Notes: generated by a model not told the origin, from the letters alone. DNA of 64,000 nucleotides from Rheum nobile (GCA_027886185.1 WOAB01000476.1:5828001-5892000), one strand, 5' to 3'. Positions 1-13,055 are shown, counted from the stretch's first letter. A program made the numbers and translations.

Positions 1-317
1 TTAAATTAGTAATTGCATTTGCCTATATATCCCTGACAAGTTTGATAGTGTTGGGTGGTGGGATTTTAAGTGTTTAAACTTGAAGTGATACCTATAAAGT
101 AAATATTTGAAGTTTGAGAAACTGTTGGATCAATTTATAAATCAAAGAATTGATTTGTTATATGGAATTTGTCCTGAAATCATGCAAACATTTGTATGAA
201 TTGTTAAAGTTCATACAAGTTTTAATATGCTTGACTAGTTACCTAGTGAAGGGTGTCTGGATTTGAAATGTTAAAGTTCATACAAGTTTGAATAATGAAA
301 AATTTGTGTCTATGTAG

Positions 318-3300
318 GTGTGGATATGGGAATGTGTCCAAAGCTTTGGAGTCCAATATGCTTCCAAGATAAATGAGACAGCTATACCCCGAGGTCTTCG
401 TTGGTACTCAGAGCAATGTCCTGAACATGGACTGCTTTAGTTGTGTTTTGCTGATCCAAAGCTGAAGGTCCTGCCTATTCTCATACCTGATGAATCTGAG
501 ATGAGTTTGTTAAGTGGCTGCAGATTCCATGATGAAGTCAAGGACCCTTTCTTTGACAAAATAGTATCTGAGGCTATGGCTATGGGCAAGGCAAATGCCA
601 AACTGAAAGAGCCTAACAAGGGGAAAAAGGCTTTCAAAGGAGAAGTTAGTGGTGATGCAAATGCAAGGCAGATGATGGATATCATTAATCAGTTGTGTAA
701 CAAGATTGATAAGATGGAACACGGTCTATGTGAGAGGATTGACAGGTTGGAGAGGAACAATGTCCAAGTTTTTGAAAAGGTCCCTAAGAGGAAGAAAAGA
801 ATGGTTAAGAAGTCTGAGGCTCAAGCAAGTGATAGTGATAGTGAAGAGTTTGATGGAGTTGATGAGTATATAGATGATTCAGAAGGTTCTGAGACTGAAG
901 CAAGTGATAGTGAAGGTAGTGACAATGAAAAAAGTGAGGATGATGAAAAGGCTGTTAGTGAGGATGAAAAGGCTGGTAGTGAAAAGGCTGTTAGTGAGGA
1001 TGAGAATGATGAAAAGGCTGTTAGTGAGGATGAAAAGGCTGGTAGTGACAAGGCTGTTAGTGGAGATCATAATTTGATGGATGTTGATACTAAGGTATGA
1101 CATTCCAATTATTTTAAGATTTCTACTTTCATAGATATTTTAAACAAGTATGGCAGGATATGGAGTTGAAGAAATTTAAATTAGATAGATAACACTAAAA
1201 ATTCTCTATCATTGCAGGGAAATGAAACAGAAGAAGAAAGAAGTGAGCCCATTATTGAGAATAATCAAGAATTTGTTAGTGAGGCATTTGAACAAAATTC
1301 AAAGGATAATGATGTGAACCTAGATGACAACCCTAGAGACAGTGATCAAAATGTGGCCATACAAGACAATTCTGGTTTGGCCATACAAGTATATAAGGTA
1401 TGCCATAAGTACATGTCGAGTGTATTAATGAAGCATGACAGGTTATAAATTTTGAGAAATGTGTTGTAGGTTATAAAAATTGGAATATGCACATTATTTT
1501 GAAGTAATATATATTTTTGTGGTAAATGTAACTTCAGGAATTGGAGGAAAATTATGTATTAGTTGGTGTTGGTAGAAGAACTGGAGATATAGTAATGGAT
1601 GTTGTAGCTGACATTAGTGAGAAGCTAACTGATAAGGATGGAATGCCTGATGATGATGTTGATGCCCCTAAAGAGCAAGATGAGTTGATACCGAATGTTG
1701 ATAGTGATAGAACTATCACAGATGATGTAGAAGATGCCACAAGGGAAGAGCAGGAAAGCCAGGAAGCAGAAGTCCAGGTTTCTAGGTCAGTAGCCGTTCA
1801 TTTATTGAGAAGGAAGTTAGAGAGAAGGAGGTCGGGAAAGAAGGAAGAGGTTGGGAAAGAAGAGGTTGGGATGGATGTGGGTGAGAAGGAAGAGGCCGGT
1901 AAGGAAGAGGTTAGGAAGGAAGGGGATGTGAAGGAAGAGGCTGGTAAAGAAGAGGTTGGGAAGGAAGGAGATGAGAAGGAAGAGGTTGGTAAGGTTGACA
2001 TTGACAAGGATGAGAAGGAAGAGGCTGGTAAGGAAGAGGTTCAGAAGGAGGGTATTGAGGAGGTTGTGAATGTGAAACAAGAGTTTGCCAAAGGCCAAGT
2101 TGTTTTCGGCAATAGGAAGAAGGTTGTGGGTCTATCTCCAAAGAAGTCCCCAAAGAAGTCAAGGTACCTCCCCAAGCGTAGTGTGAAGCCATCTGCTTCA
2201 GTCCTCTCCCCTTATAGATCTAAGAAACAAAACAACCAAAAGGCCAAGGACAATGAGAAGGACAAGGACAAGAAGAAGGAAGTGAGGGGTAAGAGTTTTT
2301 GGAAAAGGATCACAAAAAATCCAGCTGTGAAGGAAATGACTCCTGTAATAGAGTGGTACAAGGATGAAAGGTATATATATCCAACTTATATCTCTCTCAT
2401 CCAATGAAGTTTATGTACTTATATTGTCCTTTATGTTGCAGACCTATAGAATTCCGTGGAGTTAGCAAAATATACATTGACAATGATTTCATGGAGAGCT
2501 TAATTGAACCAACTAAGTGGTGGGGTAATTTGGTAAGGGTGACCGGTTTTTAAAAAAATTGTAAATTTTGTCCACATACTCTATCAATATATTGATTGTG
2601 TAAATTTTTGTTGCCAACACTTAGATGAGGTCCTAATTTTACTTCGCGATGCGCTCTTGAAGAACCCAAGTGAGAATCATAAGGCGGCTATTATGGACAC
2701 TACATGGTGTGAAGACTACAAAGACCAACACAAGTGTGAAATGGGTGGTGTTGCAGTACCAGAATTTCCAGATCGCGTCGCTCGATACTTTAGAGGTGAA
2801 CTTCCAATTTTTCATGGGAAGAATTGGGAAGAGGTGGACTTCATCTATGCACCGATTTTTGTGGGCACAAACCACTGGGTTGCCATTCAAATTGACCTGG
2901 TTAATTGGAGCCTAAGTGTGTTTGATTGCAATGCGAATCTGAAGCGTGATCATGTCATAGAAGAAGCAGTCGCCCCCATTATCAAGTATCTTCCTAAGTT
3001 TGTGAGCAAGCACGAACCTTTGTCCAAGAAATATGCACACCGGGGTGTATCAGTTCTTACTTACAATGGAAGAGTTGGCAATCTGGAACAGAACATAAGA
3101 GCGTAAGATATCTTGCTTCCAGTTTGTTTTTTACCCGCCACCTAAAATATTAACATAGAATTGACCTTTCTTATTTTTGGTTGTAGTGGTGACTGTGGAG
3201 TATACACCTTGAAGTACATTGAGTGGTTGAGTTTTGGAAGTGATGATCTCTTCCTCATTTCAGATGATACAATCGACTATCACAGATTCGACATTGCTAA

Positions 3301-3349
3301 TACTGTGTTCGACAAGCAGTGGAAGACAATGTTGAACTATGGACAATAG
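318..3349 (+). pseudogene. Ulp1-like SUMO-protease family (C48) gene, MULE-associated, 5' end missing and disrupted
   Basis: Six exons can be traced: 318-1094, 1218-1397, 1538-2370, 2442-2532, 2625-3102 and 3187-3349, all with GT/AG borders. The first exon begins like the end of the domain that precedes Ulp1 in transposon proteins (VWIWECVQSFG, PRGLRWYS). Exons 1-3 encode long acidic and Lys/Glu repeats (SEDEKAGS-type and KEEVGKEEV-type units). The last two exons form the cysteine protease: His in GTNHWVAIQID, Asp in SVFDCNAN, Cys in GDCGVYTLKYIEW. An in-frame TAG lies at 438-440, and the reading phases do not fit across the 2532/2625 junction, so the gene is probably dead although its catalytic triad is preserved. 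Members of this family are thought to cleave SUMO-like conjugates; why transposons carry them is unknown. Upstream exons lie outside the window. Confidence 0.75.
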
Positions 3350-3394
3350 TGTGTCATCATAACACTAGATTGTGTGAACAATGTTTTGTTTGGA

Positions 3395-3565
3395 TTGCAA
3401 CTTTGATGCATGAAAAATGTTTTGTTTGCGTTGTGTTTTTGGGGCAAATTTGATGTACGAACAATGTATTGTGTTTCAACTCTTCTGATTCTGTTGTTGT
3501 ATAAGTCATCTATCTCATCCAATGTGTTGTGTTTCAACTTTGATGCATGAACAATGTGTTGTGTT
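3395..3565 (+). repeat. Three degenerate tandem copies of a ~50-nt unit in the Ulp1 3' flank
   Basis: The motif TTTGATGCATGAACAATG, followed by a TTGTGTTTCAAC-like tail, occurs three times in a row with mismatches, directly after the Ulp1 stop codon. It probably belongs to the 3' untranslated region. Confidence 0.6.
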
Positions 3566-3887
3566 TCAACAAGCAGTGGAAAACAATATAAGTGAAAGTT
3601 TATACCTTAAGTGACAGGTTTTAAATTCAATGGTGGAGAGCAATATTTCCAAAACCCGGTTTTGATTGATTAAAATTAACCGATTAGTCAAAACAATTTC
3701 CAAAACCCGGTTTAGATGAATTTTAAACTCACCCAAATTCTTACCCTCATCCTACAGCTACCGTATTTTCTTCATCCTTCTCCCATGGCTCATTGAGGCA
3801 TTTCAAAAACTCTATACAATTCCAAGAATCGATTGAAGGGTGTATTTCGCAGGGAGTGGAGATTGAGAGAGCTCGAGGGCGTAACCC

Positions 3888-4729
3888 ATGGCATACTCGG
3901 AAGGATCCAGCAGTGGTGGGAATGTAAAGGTAAGTTTGGTATGATTTAGGGTTTCAATTTGGGGAAGTATTTGCTACTGTTTTGTTTCAATGTATGTTCT
4001 AAAATACGAATTGAATTGTGGATTTGCTATAGAATTCCGTATTTGCTATTGTTTTGTTTTTGCTTGAAATTTTGTGAACTCTAATATGTGGTTTGGCAAA
4101 GTAGCTTGAAACTCTTCTGACAAAGATGTTTTGATTACTACTGATGAAGACAAGACGTAGCCTAAACTCATGTTTATTCATGAGGAGATGGAATACAACA
4201 GCAATGGAGTCCAAATTGATAAGATGTGCATGTGGTGTTGCTTGCCGATATTTCACTTCTATGACAAACGAGAATCCGGGAAGGAGATTTATAAGATGTG
4301 TAAACCGGGTGCGTATCTAGCTTGTTTGCTAATATTCATAATATTTTGTTTTAAAAGTGTTTTGAATACTTTATGATACGAATCCAGTTTTCATGTATTT
4401 TGGATTGAATGCAGGTTGGAGGTTGTGGATTTTGGGAATGGTATGACCCTCCACTTTGTCCTATTGCAACAGAACTTATTCCTATGCTAAGAGATGAGAT
4501 AATCCAGGTGAAAGATGCATTGGATGTGAAAGAGAGTATAATTTCAGCATATGAGGCAGAGCTTGGAATGCTACAGCAGGAAGTGAAAAGGCTTAAAGGT
4601 GGTGCAAAGAGTGTTATCGGTCATGAAGAAGAGTGTCGAGTTAAGGCGTCAAACTATGTTGAACGTGTGCTGAAGGTTACTTGTTTTTTTGTGGTAATGG
4701 CTTGTGTAATTAAAGTCTATTTCACTTAG
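3888..4729 (+). pseudogene. GRF-type zinc-finger protein with coiled coil and C-terminal membrane tail, probably broken
   Basis: Exon 1 is 3888-3929 (MAYSEGSSSGGNVK, clean donor). The next block (about 4100-4308) contains CMWCCLPIFHFYDKRE and GKEIYKMCK. The last block (4415-4729) begins VGGCGFWEWYDPP. Together these form a GRF zinc finger, split by an intron before the GCGFWEW part as in plant relatives. A helix predicted to coil follows (MLRDEIIQVKDAL to LQQEVKRL). A hydrophobic tail ends the protein (VTCFFVVMACVIKVYF), suggesting tail anchoring in a membrane. An in-frame TAG precedes the Met at 4170, and the phases at 4308/4415 do not match, so I call it a likely pseudogene. Another splice form could rescue part of it. 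GRF fingers bind nucleic acid; the role here is unknown. Confidence 0.6.
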
Positions 4730-5264
4730 CCTGTTGTAAGCTCTCAGTTGTTAAGAGTCTTGTAAGCTATCTATGTCTAGAACTATTTAAGCTGTAGGAT
4801 TTTATGGGAAAGTGTAAGCTTGAAGGATTTTCAATTATATATGTTTCATGCTTTAAGCTTTAAGGAAGTATTCATGCTGAAATCAGAATGACACCTGCTT
4901 TTAATGTTATTTTTCTTACCCAAGATGGATGATTTGTGTGAACTCTTTTCACCATAAATCTGAACTTAACTAAGAAGCATAATACACCACACATTCATAA
5001 CATTTTTGCAAAGGTAGATAAGTGACAGGTTTTACATTCAAAGGTGGCGAGATAGTATTACATTAACTAAGAAGCATAAAGCATCCCATGGTTCATCACT
5101 GGAATAAGTAACAGACACAAAAGTAAAGCAATATGACTTATAAGAGATCATTTAAGAGTTTGAGATCTCTTATTGGTCATATTAAGCTTACCAAAACCAT
5201 ACCAAAAAAATAGCATTGTTCATAACTGGAATATAAAAGATAGCACACTATGAAAGATAGCACA
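4730..5264. other. Convergent intergenic region of the MULE
   Basis: This is AT-rich sequence between the 3' ends of the GRF gene (plus) and the transposase (minus). It contains a second copy (5021-5051) of a ~30-bp sequence also found at 3609-3640 (GTGACAGGTTTTA core). No gene is visible. Confidence 0.6.
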
Positions 5265-8175
5265 CTATGGTCTTACCCTTGATCCTCCTCTTGCAGCCCG
5301 ATAGCACCTCTGGTAAGTATGACCAGTCAGCCCACATCTTGCACATCTATTGGATACACGTTTGTAGGGTCTCTCCCACCTAGCCTTGTATCTATTCAGC
5401 CTTGGTCTACCAGCGCCCCTTTTCCATGGTGGTGGCAAACATGCGATTTGCGATACGGACAATGGAACATCCCATTGCTTGCGTGGGGGGACCAGATGGA
5501 TGGTTTCCTTGTAAACATCTTTCAAACTGTTGTTGCTATAGAAGTGAGTAACCAGAGTAGTAATATCAATACCCCTATCCTTTGCTACTGCCATAGCATG
5601 TGTGCATGGAATTCGATCTTTCTGAAATACATTGCATTGGCAAGTTAGTCGGCGAATATTCACTTCGTACTTATTCCTTCCATCTGTCACCTCTGCTTCA
5701 ATATCACTTAGCCTATGGACACTCATTGTCACAGAAGCCGCATACCTTTGATCCATGGTTTTGGTCACAGACCTGGTACTTACCTCAGCCCACGTAGCAG
5801 CCGACTCCCTCCTTTCACAGAACCAGGTGGCAAAGGTATGCAAGATAACATCAAACAATGGTACAATAGGCCATATACGCTCCTCTTTAAACACATTGTT
5901 CAGACATTCTGCATTGTTTGTAGTCATGATGTTGAACCTGTCAGTTGAGAAATATGCCCTTGACCACTGATTAAGGGGCACTTTCAGAGCATCTTTTACC
6001 ACAGCCGGAGCCCTGTTTCTTAGGATCTCAAGCTCGGTCCTATATTCTTCTACCGTGTATGCCTTTGCAACCTTGAACCACTGGTCTTGCAAGCCTCCCC
6101 AACGGCACTTCAGCTTGAAGTTTTGTAGCATATGATAAATGCAATATCCATGGCTAGCAAGAGTGTATTGTGTTTTCAGAGCAGCTTTTATACTCAAATG
6201 ACGATCAGAGACAAAAACCACATCCACGCTATCGGGTACAACAACTTTCTTCAACTCCTTAAAGAAGAAGGACCAAGAATCCTTATTCTCACTGTCTACT
6301 ACAGCAAAGGCCAGGGGGTAGATTTGTCTGTTTCCATCTTGGGCAGTAGCTAGAAGAAGTTGTCCGTTGAATCTCCCTCCTAAGTGTGCTCCATCAACAC
6401 AAATCACCTGATTTTCATATAAAACCGGTCACCCTATTGAAGTTTACCCTCCAGGTCATATTATATAATCAAGACAAACAATAAAGTTGGAGAAACATAA
6501 AGTTACCTTTCTCAAACGGGGAACAGCCCTGATGCAAGCACCCAAGGCCCAGAAGCAGTACTTAAAACGGTTTTCAGAATCTGTTATTATAGCTGTATGC
6601 GTGCCAGGATTAACCTCTTTCAACATATGTTGCCATGAGTGAAGTTGACTGTAACCTTCCTCGACAGTCCCTCGAATAATGTCCTCTGCTAGCACTCTTG
6701 CTCTATTGGCTTTGTGATAATTGGCATCGACTCCCAGGCCTTTCATGACAGCTTGTATCTCTCTTGCCCTTGGTGCATCCTTGCGACCTCTAAACCTGTT
6801 ACACCAACACCAATAGATAGTCTTTAGACATTTTGCATAAAACTGTCTGAATTGAAGTTAAAATCTTCAACAAAAACAATATATACCTATCAAGAATACT
6901 CTGTGAAATTACGGAGGCAGTGGCATGCCTGTTGTGATCCTGCCTGAACAACATCCCACATGTATGGTTTGTAGCAAACCTCCGGACAATAAACGCACTA
7001 GTACCTATCTTCACTGAAGCACGAAAACCAAATGAACATCCTCTGTTTTTGCACTCCACCACATAACAAGTCTTATCAGACCTCTTCACAAGCATTTCTA
7101 CACAATTGTCCATAGCATATGCGGCTAACGAATGCTGAAGCTCCTTCTTGGTTTGAAACATATCTCCACACTTGATTGTCTTGGACTTCGACTTGTCCTC
7201 CACTTCTTCTACATCCACCAAATTTTGAAAGTCAGTAGGGACTTCAGAACGGTAATATCTCTCTTCGGCTTCATCAATAGCATCCAGATATTCAGGCTTC
7301 CCAAGATCAACCTCCTCAACGTTGTCAACATTTTCAATGTATTCCTCTTCTTCCTCGGAAAGGTTGACAAGGTCACAACCTTTATGCTTGGTTGCAGATA
7401 TAACAACATCCTCCTCTTCATCGTCACTGCTTAGTGACACAACCTCAACTGTCTTGGCTTTCTTACAAAACCACTTTGTAACAGTGTCAACATTCTGTTT
7501 CTCTCCACCCTTCACAGACTTCCGGACATCCATCCCCTCCACTCCTATTTCATCTTCTAAAAGATCATCATCTAATATGTCGCTCAACATCTGGTCCGAC
7601 ATTCTTTTTTGGCTTAGTATAGGAGTAAAAGATGCACTATCATTTCCAGGCTGGGATACAGGTTGAGGTGCACTTAATGGAACATCGATCATCTCTTCTT
7701 CTTCTTTTGGAACTAATTCAGGTTTTTCTTTTGAAACTCCAGATTTTGGTTGCACAATGGAATGCAAAGCAATTGGCCAAACTCTGTCTTTACAATTTAT
7801 CATGTTCAAAAAGATGTATGCTTCTACATCATCCTTATCGCAAATATCAAAGGGAGGAAAGTGCGGATTTTGTAAAGACATGTAACTTATCTTCAAGTCG
7901 AACTTGGTAAGATCAATTTCCAGTTTTTCTGCAATCTTAATCTTCAGTGATTCATAATTGATTTTCTCATTAACCATCATCCCCTTTGCCTTTTTTGTTC
8001 CTTCATAAACCCAAATCTCATTCTCGCACCTCCATTTTCCTCCACTGATTAGAGAAACCATATACGTTGGAGTTGATCTTCCTGAAGAAGCAAAAAATAA
8101 GAAAAGTAATTACAGAAACAAACAAAAATAATCACAAATAAAACAGAGCACGTGTGAAAATGAAAACTTACCCAT
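5265..8175 (-). CDS. MuDR/MURA-type transposase of a Mutator-like element, apparently intact
   Basis: Four exons on the minus strand join in phase: 8175-8172 (ATG G), 8081-6887, 6795-6507 and 6407-5265, giving about 876 residues. The order is an N-terminal PB1/MuDR-N-like region, a long acidic linker, a MuDR DNA-binding zinc domain (CGDMFQTKKEL, CKNRGCSFGFRA, ATNHTCG), then the DDE transposase core. The first Asp is in VICVDGAHLGG, the second in VVFVSDRHLSIKAAL, and the Glu is probably in TTNNAECLNNVF. A SWIM zinc finger (CQCNVFQKDRIPCTHAMA) and a CCHC knuckle (CARCGLTGHTYQRC) follow. I see no stop codon or frameshift and all splice sites are canonical, so this copy could be functional. The tiny first exon is inferred from the donor at 8171 and the matching phase; without it translation could start at the Met at 8061. 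Confidence 0.88.
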
Positions 8176-10576
8176 AGAAAATGAGAATATTAACAGTGGC
8201 AATAAAGGAAGCTTGGTTTAACAGTGGCAATAACTCGGATGGCAGGTATGAAGCAGATGACATAAATAAATGAAGATTGGTTTAACAGGGGCAATAACCT
8301 GGTAAGATGAAGTAGCCTAACGTAATTTTTGGTGGGAAAGAGACGATTAGCTAAGCTAGCTTAGTTTTGGCGGGAAATATGCAGTGATTTGACAGCTACA
8401 CATCAGCGTTTTTTGTGGCTGAAATTCACTTGGTTTAACATTAAGCTTAATCTCTCTCCATCCGGCTTAATCAGAGCTTCTCTCCAAATATAATTTTAAA
8501 TTCTGACATACAGTACATTGCCATCTTTTCAACTTTTCAACTTCTTTTCTTTTCCATTTAAATTTCGATTTACAAATTCTGATAATACATTTTGTATCCA
8601 AAATTTAAAGGCAAAATAAAATCAAATAAAGTTGCTTTATGTTATTGCAGTTATATCAAAAAAATTAAGTACAACTTTGCACATTTCATTAGCAAAGTGG
8701 TATACCCTTGCAAAACACCCATATATAAATAGAGAGAGGGAGAGAGAAAGAGATTACGAAAGAAGGAGGAGGAGGTTGTAATTACGATGGTCGGTGGAAA
8801 TTGGACAATTGTTATTCCGTAAGAAAAATGTTAAGGAGCCAAATTTCTATCCAAGTTCAAATTTAACCAGATCGCAAATAACTAAATAAAGTGTAGCATT
8901 AGAGCTTGACGACAAAGATCGTCAATCTCTTAAAAGTGGGATCCAAACACCGAATATCAAAAGGCACATGATATGACTAAAATCTACCCACAAACATATG
9001 GATCAGTTGTAGTAGTCAAGTGTTGATCCCACAGAGACCAATGTAATATCAATTGAAACTCTACCAGTAAACTAGGCAGTAAAAATAAGGAATTGGGAAG
9101 AACTATAACTAAGCTAGCAAATAATAATAAAGAAAACAAATAGAAATTTATGGAATAAATGTGTCTGAGGTTAAGGATCACCACAACAATGGTTCAATAA
9201 ATAAAATCACATTTCACCTGAATCTAGTCAAAATTATTTAAAGGTGATCCATCTAAGGTAATCTATTAACTCATGTCAGATGATAATAAATGTGCATGAA
9301 TCTAACTAACAATCGTTGTCGCGTAGACTTAATCACATTCAAACCCTTTAAGCACTTAGAGTCTAGGGATAAACTGAAATAACAATCACTGTCGCGTTCC
9401 ACTAAGTCCAAATAAACCTAGGGTTTCTGTGGTAGTTTAGTATTCCACAAGAGTAATTAAGTTATTGTCGCATAAATGACACTCATGTTCAACTCCTAGG
9501 GATATGCATGATAAGAATAATTTCCTGTTAGTCTCATACCTTATCTAGGTATCCTATTTTTGTTATCTCCTGTCGATCTCAAACCCTAATAGGAATCCAA
9601 TTCGCATAGGCTACTATGGTTGTTAAGCACACTAGGAATGAATCAAATATTATTTCAATCCAGACAAAGAAATAATTCAATTTACATACGCATTGTTGGG
9701 ATTACCCAACCTTAGAACTAGAAATTTAGACAAACATGTTTGAAGAAATATTCAAAGTATTTAAACTAGTCATCAACATATATGCGAATTATTCAATAAA
9801 AGCATAAGATAGAAAAACTTAGTCTCAATGAATAGATAATCCACGTTAACAAGGCTAAAACAATAAAACCACAAGTCTCCAATTCAAGCCAACTAGGCAC
9901 AAATCCTTCGTTTAAAGTTTAAACCCCTTGTGCGGCAGTCTCCAAAATAAAACTTTTTAATCTAAACTATCTAACCTAATTTGCCGCCCTTCCCCCTAAT
10001 TTAACTATTAACTAAACTAGGCTTTATCGCCCAGAAGGTGAATTGCGAAACGTGATGTATTTTTAAAGAGACATAAAGTGCCTTTATTTCTATAAAATTT
10101 AAGTCTCGAATCTTTTTTTCTTCATGTGACCGTAACTTTTATAAGGAGACAAATAAATATAATCCCAGAAAGCATTAGCTGGCGAAGTAATTGGGAACAA
10201 ATCAAACGTTAAAACAATAGGTGTAGAAAAAAGAAATTATGCTGACAAAGGAAAAAGAAATAAGCAGCGGAGTAACATGGACTTTTATGTAAAAGCATGC
10301 TTATATATACAAGATAATAGTTTAGATGGACTCGGAAAAGAAGAATCACACTTTTTTCGTTGATATGGGCCACTTCGTCCTACTACTGTAGAAAAAATGG
10401 TCCTGATGACCCATACAAAGAATACATGGACATAAAAGTAAATATAAAGCGTGCTAAAATTGTTTAAGTTTGTATTAAAGAGACATAAAGTGTCTAGAAT
10501 TTCTAAAAAATAATAATGTGTCGCCTCTTTATTGTCGTGTGGTCGTAACTTTTATAACGTCACAAATGAATATAGT
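8176..10576. other. Non-coding AT-rich region, possible old retroelement remnant
   Basis: I find no coding sequence here. A TATA-like ATATATAAATAG lies near 8722, followed by a GA-rich run and a GGAGGAGG tract, which resembles a plant promoter or LTR start without a gene behind it. Around 9020 the phrase GTTGATCCCACAGAGA resembles a motif I recall near the ends of some plant gypsy elements (weak). Two ~100-bp diverged direct copies lie at 10066-10170 and 10479-10580 (shared AAAGAGACATAAAGTG and CGTAACTTTTATAA). Confidence 0.4.
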
Positions 10577-10594
10577 CTCCTCTACTACAGAAAT

Positions 10595-10830
10595 GGGCTA
10601 ATAACCCATACAGACCCGGGGGTGCAAATGGCGGGTTATAAACCAAGAGAAAAATAGGGGTTATTTCTTATAACCCGGACTTCCCGAAACCCGAGTTATA
10701 TACAACGAATAAGACATCAAATAAACCGAGCGCTCCAATATCCGGGTTAATTCTACCATTCAAATATTCCACGAATTTAAGATTCGGGTTATTTGCGTGT
10801 CTCAGTTAGAAAGGCCCGGATTATATACCC
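10595..10830. repeat. Left subterminal repeats of the CACTA element
   Basis: Multiple degenerate copies of CGGGTTAT / ATAACCCG occur in both orientations. In CACTA elements such subterminal repeats are transposase-binding sites; that role is inferred here. Confidence 0.7.
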
Positions 10831-13055
10831 AACTTTACTTTCCTCTCGTTCGACCTAGAACCCTAGCTCCGAATTGATTCTAATTGATGCTAACTAGCTC
10901 AACATCACCACGACTATCGATCGGCACCGCCACACCGCTTGGTTCTTCATTGCTTACCAACTCAATCTTCACCGCCATGTCCCCCACCTGCTTAACTTCG
11001 AGATTTCTTCAAAGTTGTTACTAATTAGTTATGATGAGGGTCTATTAGAAGTTTGATTTTAGGTGATTCACATAATTTGGTAGCTGTTACTAATTAGTTA
11101 TGATGAGGGTCTTCCTTTGCTTCAAAGCAATTATACTCAGCTTTATCTTTTCCTTATGTTAATAGGCACAATATGTTATAGGCCAGAGCTCAGCTGGGGT
11201 GACAGAGAGCACATTACAAGGTTCGGCTGATTCATTTTCAGTAACTCAAGCTCCTGGAATTGGTCTATCTCCACTATTTCCGTCTATTTATGAAACGCCT
11301 CTTTTATATCATGTTTAATGCTTCCTTCTGAAATGTCCATCCATGTCTAACTTTAAACTAGTTCAATGTATTTTAGCATCAAAACATAAGGGTGTTGGAG
11401 GAACAACAGGAAATCCTTCATTGCCTATAGTGCCAAAGAAAGTTTTGCTATTATTTTTCATTTTTGGATTTTTACTAATTCTTAGATGGATATTCTTTGG
11501 CACATTTTCTCAAGATCAATACATTGCTCTATAAGCATGATTTATGCCAGTCATCAATTTTGATTCTTAACATATTTTGCTACTATTATACATGGGATAA
11601 CTGCATTTGCAATAGTTTGCCACTGTTCTTGCATTTGTGTTCTTTTTACATCAAAGCACATCTGTGAATTCTTTTTGGCTATAATTGTGTTTTACATAAT
11701 GAAATCTGTTATTTATGAGGTTTCTCTTTTGAATATTGTAGTGGAGTTAAGGAAGTGTTGCAATCACCCCTTTTTATTTGAAAGTGTTGACCATGGCTAT
11801 GGTGGAGATTCAAATGATTGCAGTAAACTTGAGCGCATTATTTTGAGCAGTGGAAAATTAGTTATATTGGATAAGTTGCTTGTGCGTTTGTATGAAACAA
11901 ATCATCGCGTCTTGATATTCTCTCAGGTTCGTCATTGTAACTTTATTTTCTCTCTAACAATTCATATGCCAAGCATCTTTAGTTTTTTTTTTTCTCATTG
12001 CCTGAATATGCATAATTAGACATCAACAGTTTCTTGACGTCGTGGTCTTACATCCTGAAATAGACAACAATCATTTTCCTTTTTTTTCTCATGTGAGTAG
12101 CCCAATAGCAACTGATACATTTTAGACATTGAGCTTATTTTTATTTAACATATATAGTCACATCTGTTGCTAAAGGGGGTGGTATTTCATAATCTATCTG
12201 CTAGAGTGCTAGCTGTATATGTACTTTTAGATGGCCTTACACCTGCTAAACAGAGAAGAACCAATGTTGAAGCTTGGTGACTCATTGGTGCTGAATCTTG
12301 ATGATGAGTTTTGCAGGTGGTCAGGATGTTGGATATACTAGCAGAGTATTTGTCTCTGAGAGGTTTCCAGTTCCAGAGGCTCGATGGTAGTACAAAGGCT
12401 AAAGTTCATCAGCAGGCTATGGATCATTTTAATGCACCTGGCAGTGATGATTTTATGCACCTCGCAGGTCCTAGATCATTTGATAATTCAAAGTAAGACA
12501 ACAATATTGACAACTATTTTGTTCATAAAATATATGGTTTGTGGCTTTCCTGAACAGTGAGGTGAAGAGAACTCCACATGCTTTGTCGCTTTGCTATTGG
12601 ATCAGTTGTTCATTGATTTTATGCTAGTTTCTATCTTAGCTTTGTACTTGCACCAAGCTTTTAATAAAATCTTTCGAAGAGAACTCCATTTGCTTTCCTG
12701 TTTGATCAGCTGTTCATTAATTTATTCTAGTTTCTATCCTGCTTTGTACTTGTGCTAAGCTGATGATCAAAAATTTTGTACTGTAGAATGAACTCTCAGC
12801 AATCCTAAGGTTTGGAGCTCTTTAAGGAAGACAAAACTAATGAGGAAAATAAGAAGAGACTTCTCAACATGGATATTGATGAAATTCTTGAGAGGGCAGA
12901 GAAAGTTGGGGACAATGGAATGGAAGGAGTAGAAGAGAATGAGCTTTTGAATCAATTCAAGGTAATTACAGAGTTCCCATCTTTCTTCACGTTTTCTCTG
13001 TGTTCCAGTTAATAGGTAATATTGTAGTATGGTTCTGAAGTAATGTGCTTGTCAG

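Larger units (their letters stand above)
1..8400. mobile_element. Mutator-like element (MULE) region with transposase, Ulp1 and GRF genes
   Basis: This region holds a MuDR-type transposase on the minus strand and, on the plus strand, a Ulp1 (C48) protease gene and a GRF zinc-finger gene, all pointing inward. Ulp1-like genes inside MULEs are known from the KI/Kaonashi and VANDAL groups, and GRF proteins also occur near plant MULEs. I infer one element or a pile-up of related ones. The left end lies before the window. I found no convincing terminal inverted repeat or 9-bp target duplication on the right, so 8400 is nominal. Confidence 0.6.

Noticed and set aside
8715..8800. Promoter for a plus-strand gene (TATA-like box, GA-rich leader and an ATG)
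   Set aside because: The frame after the ATG stops within about ten codons and nothing downstream looks coding.
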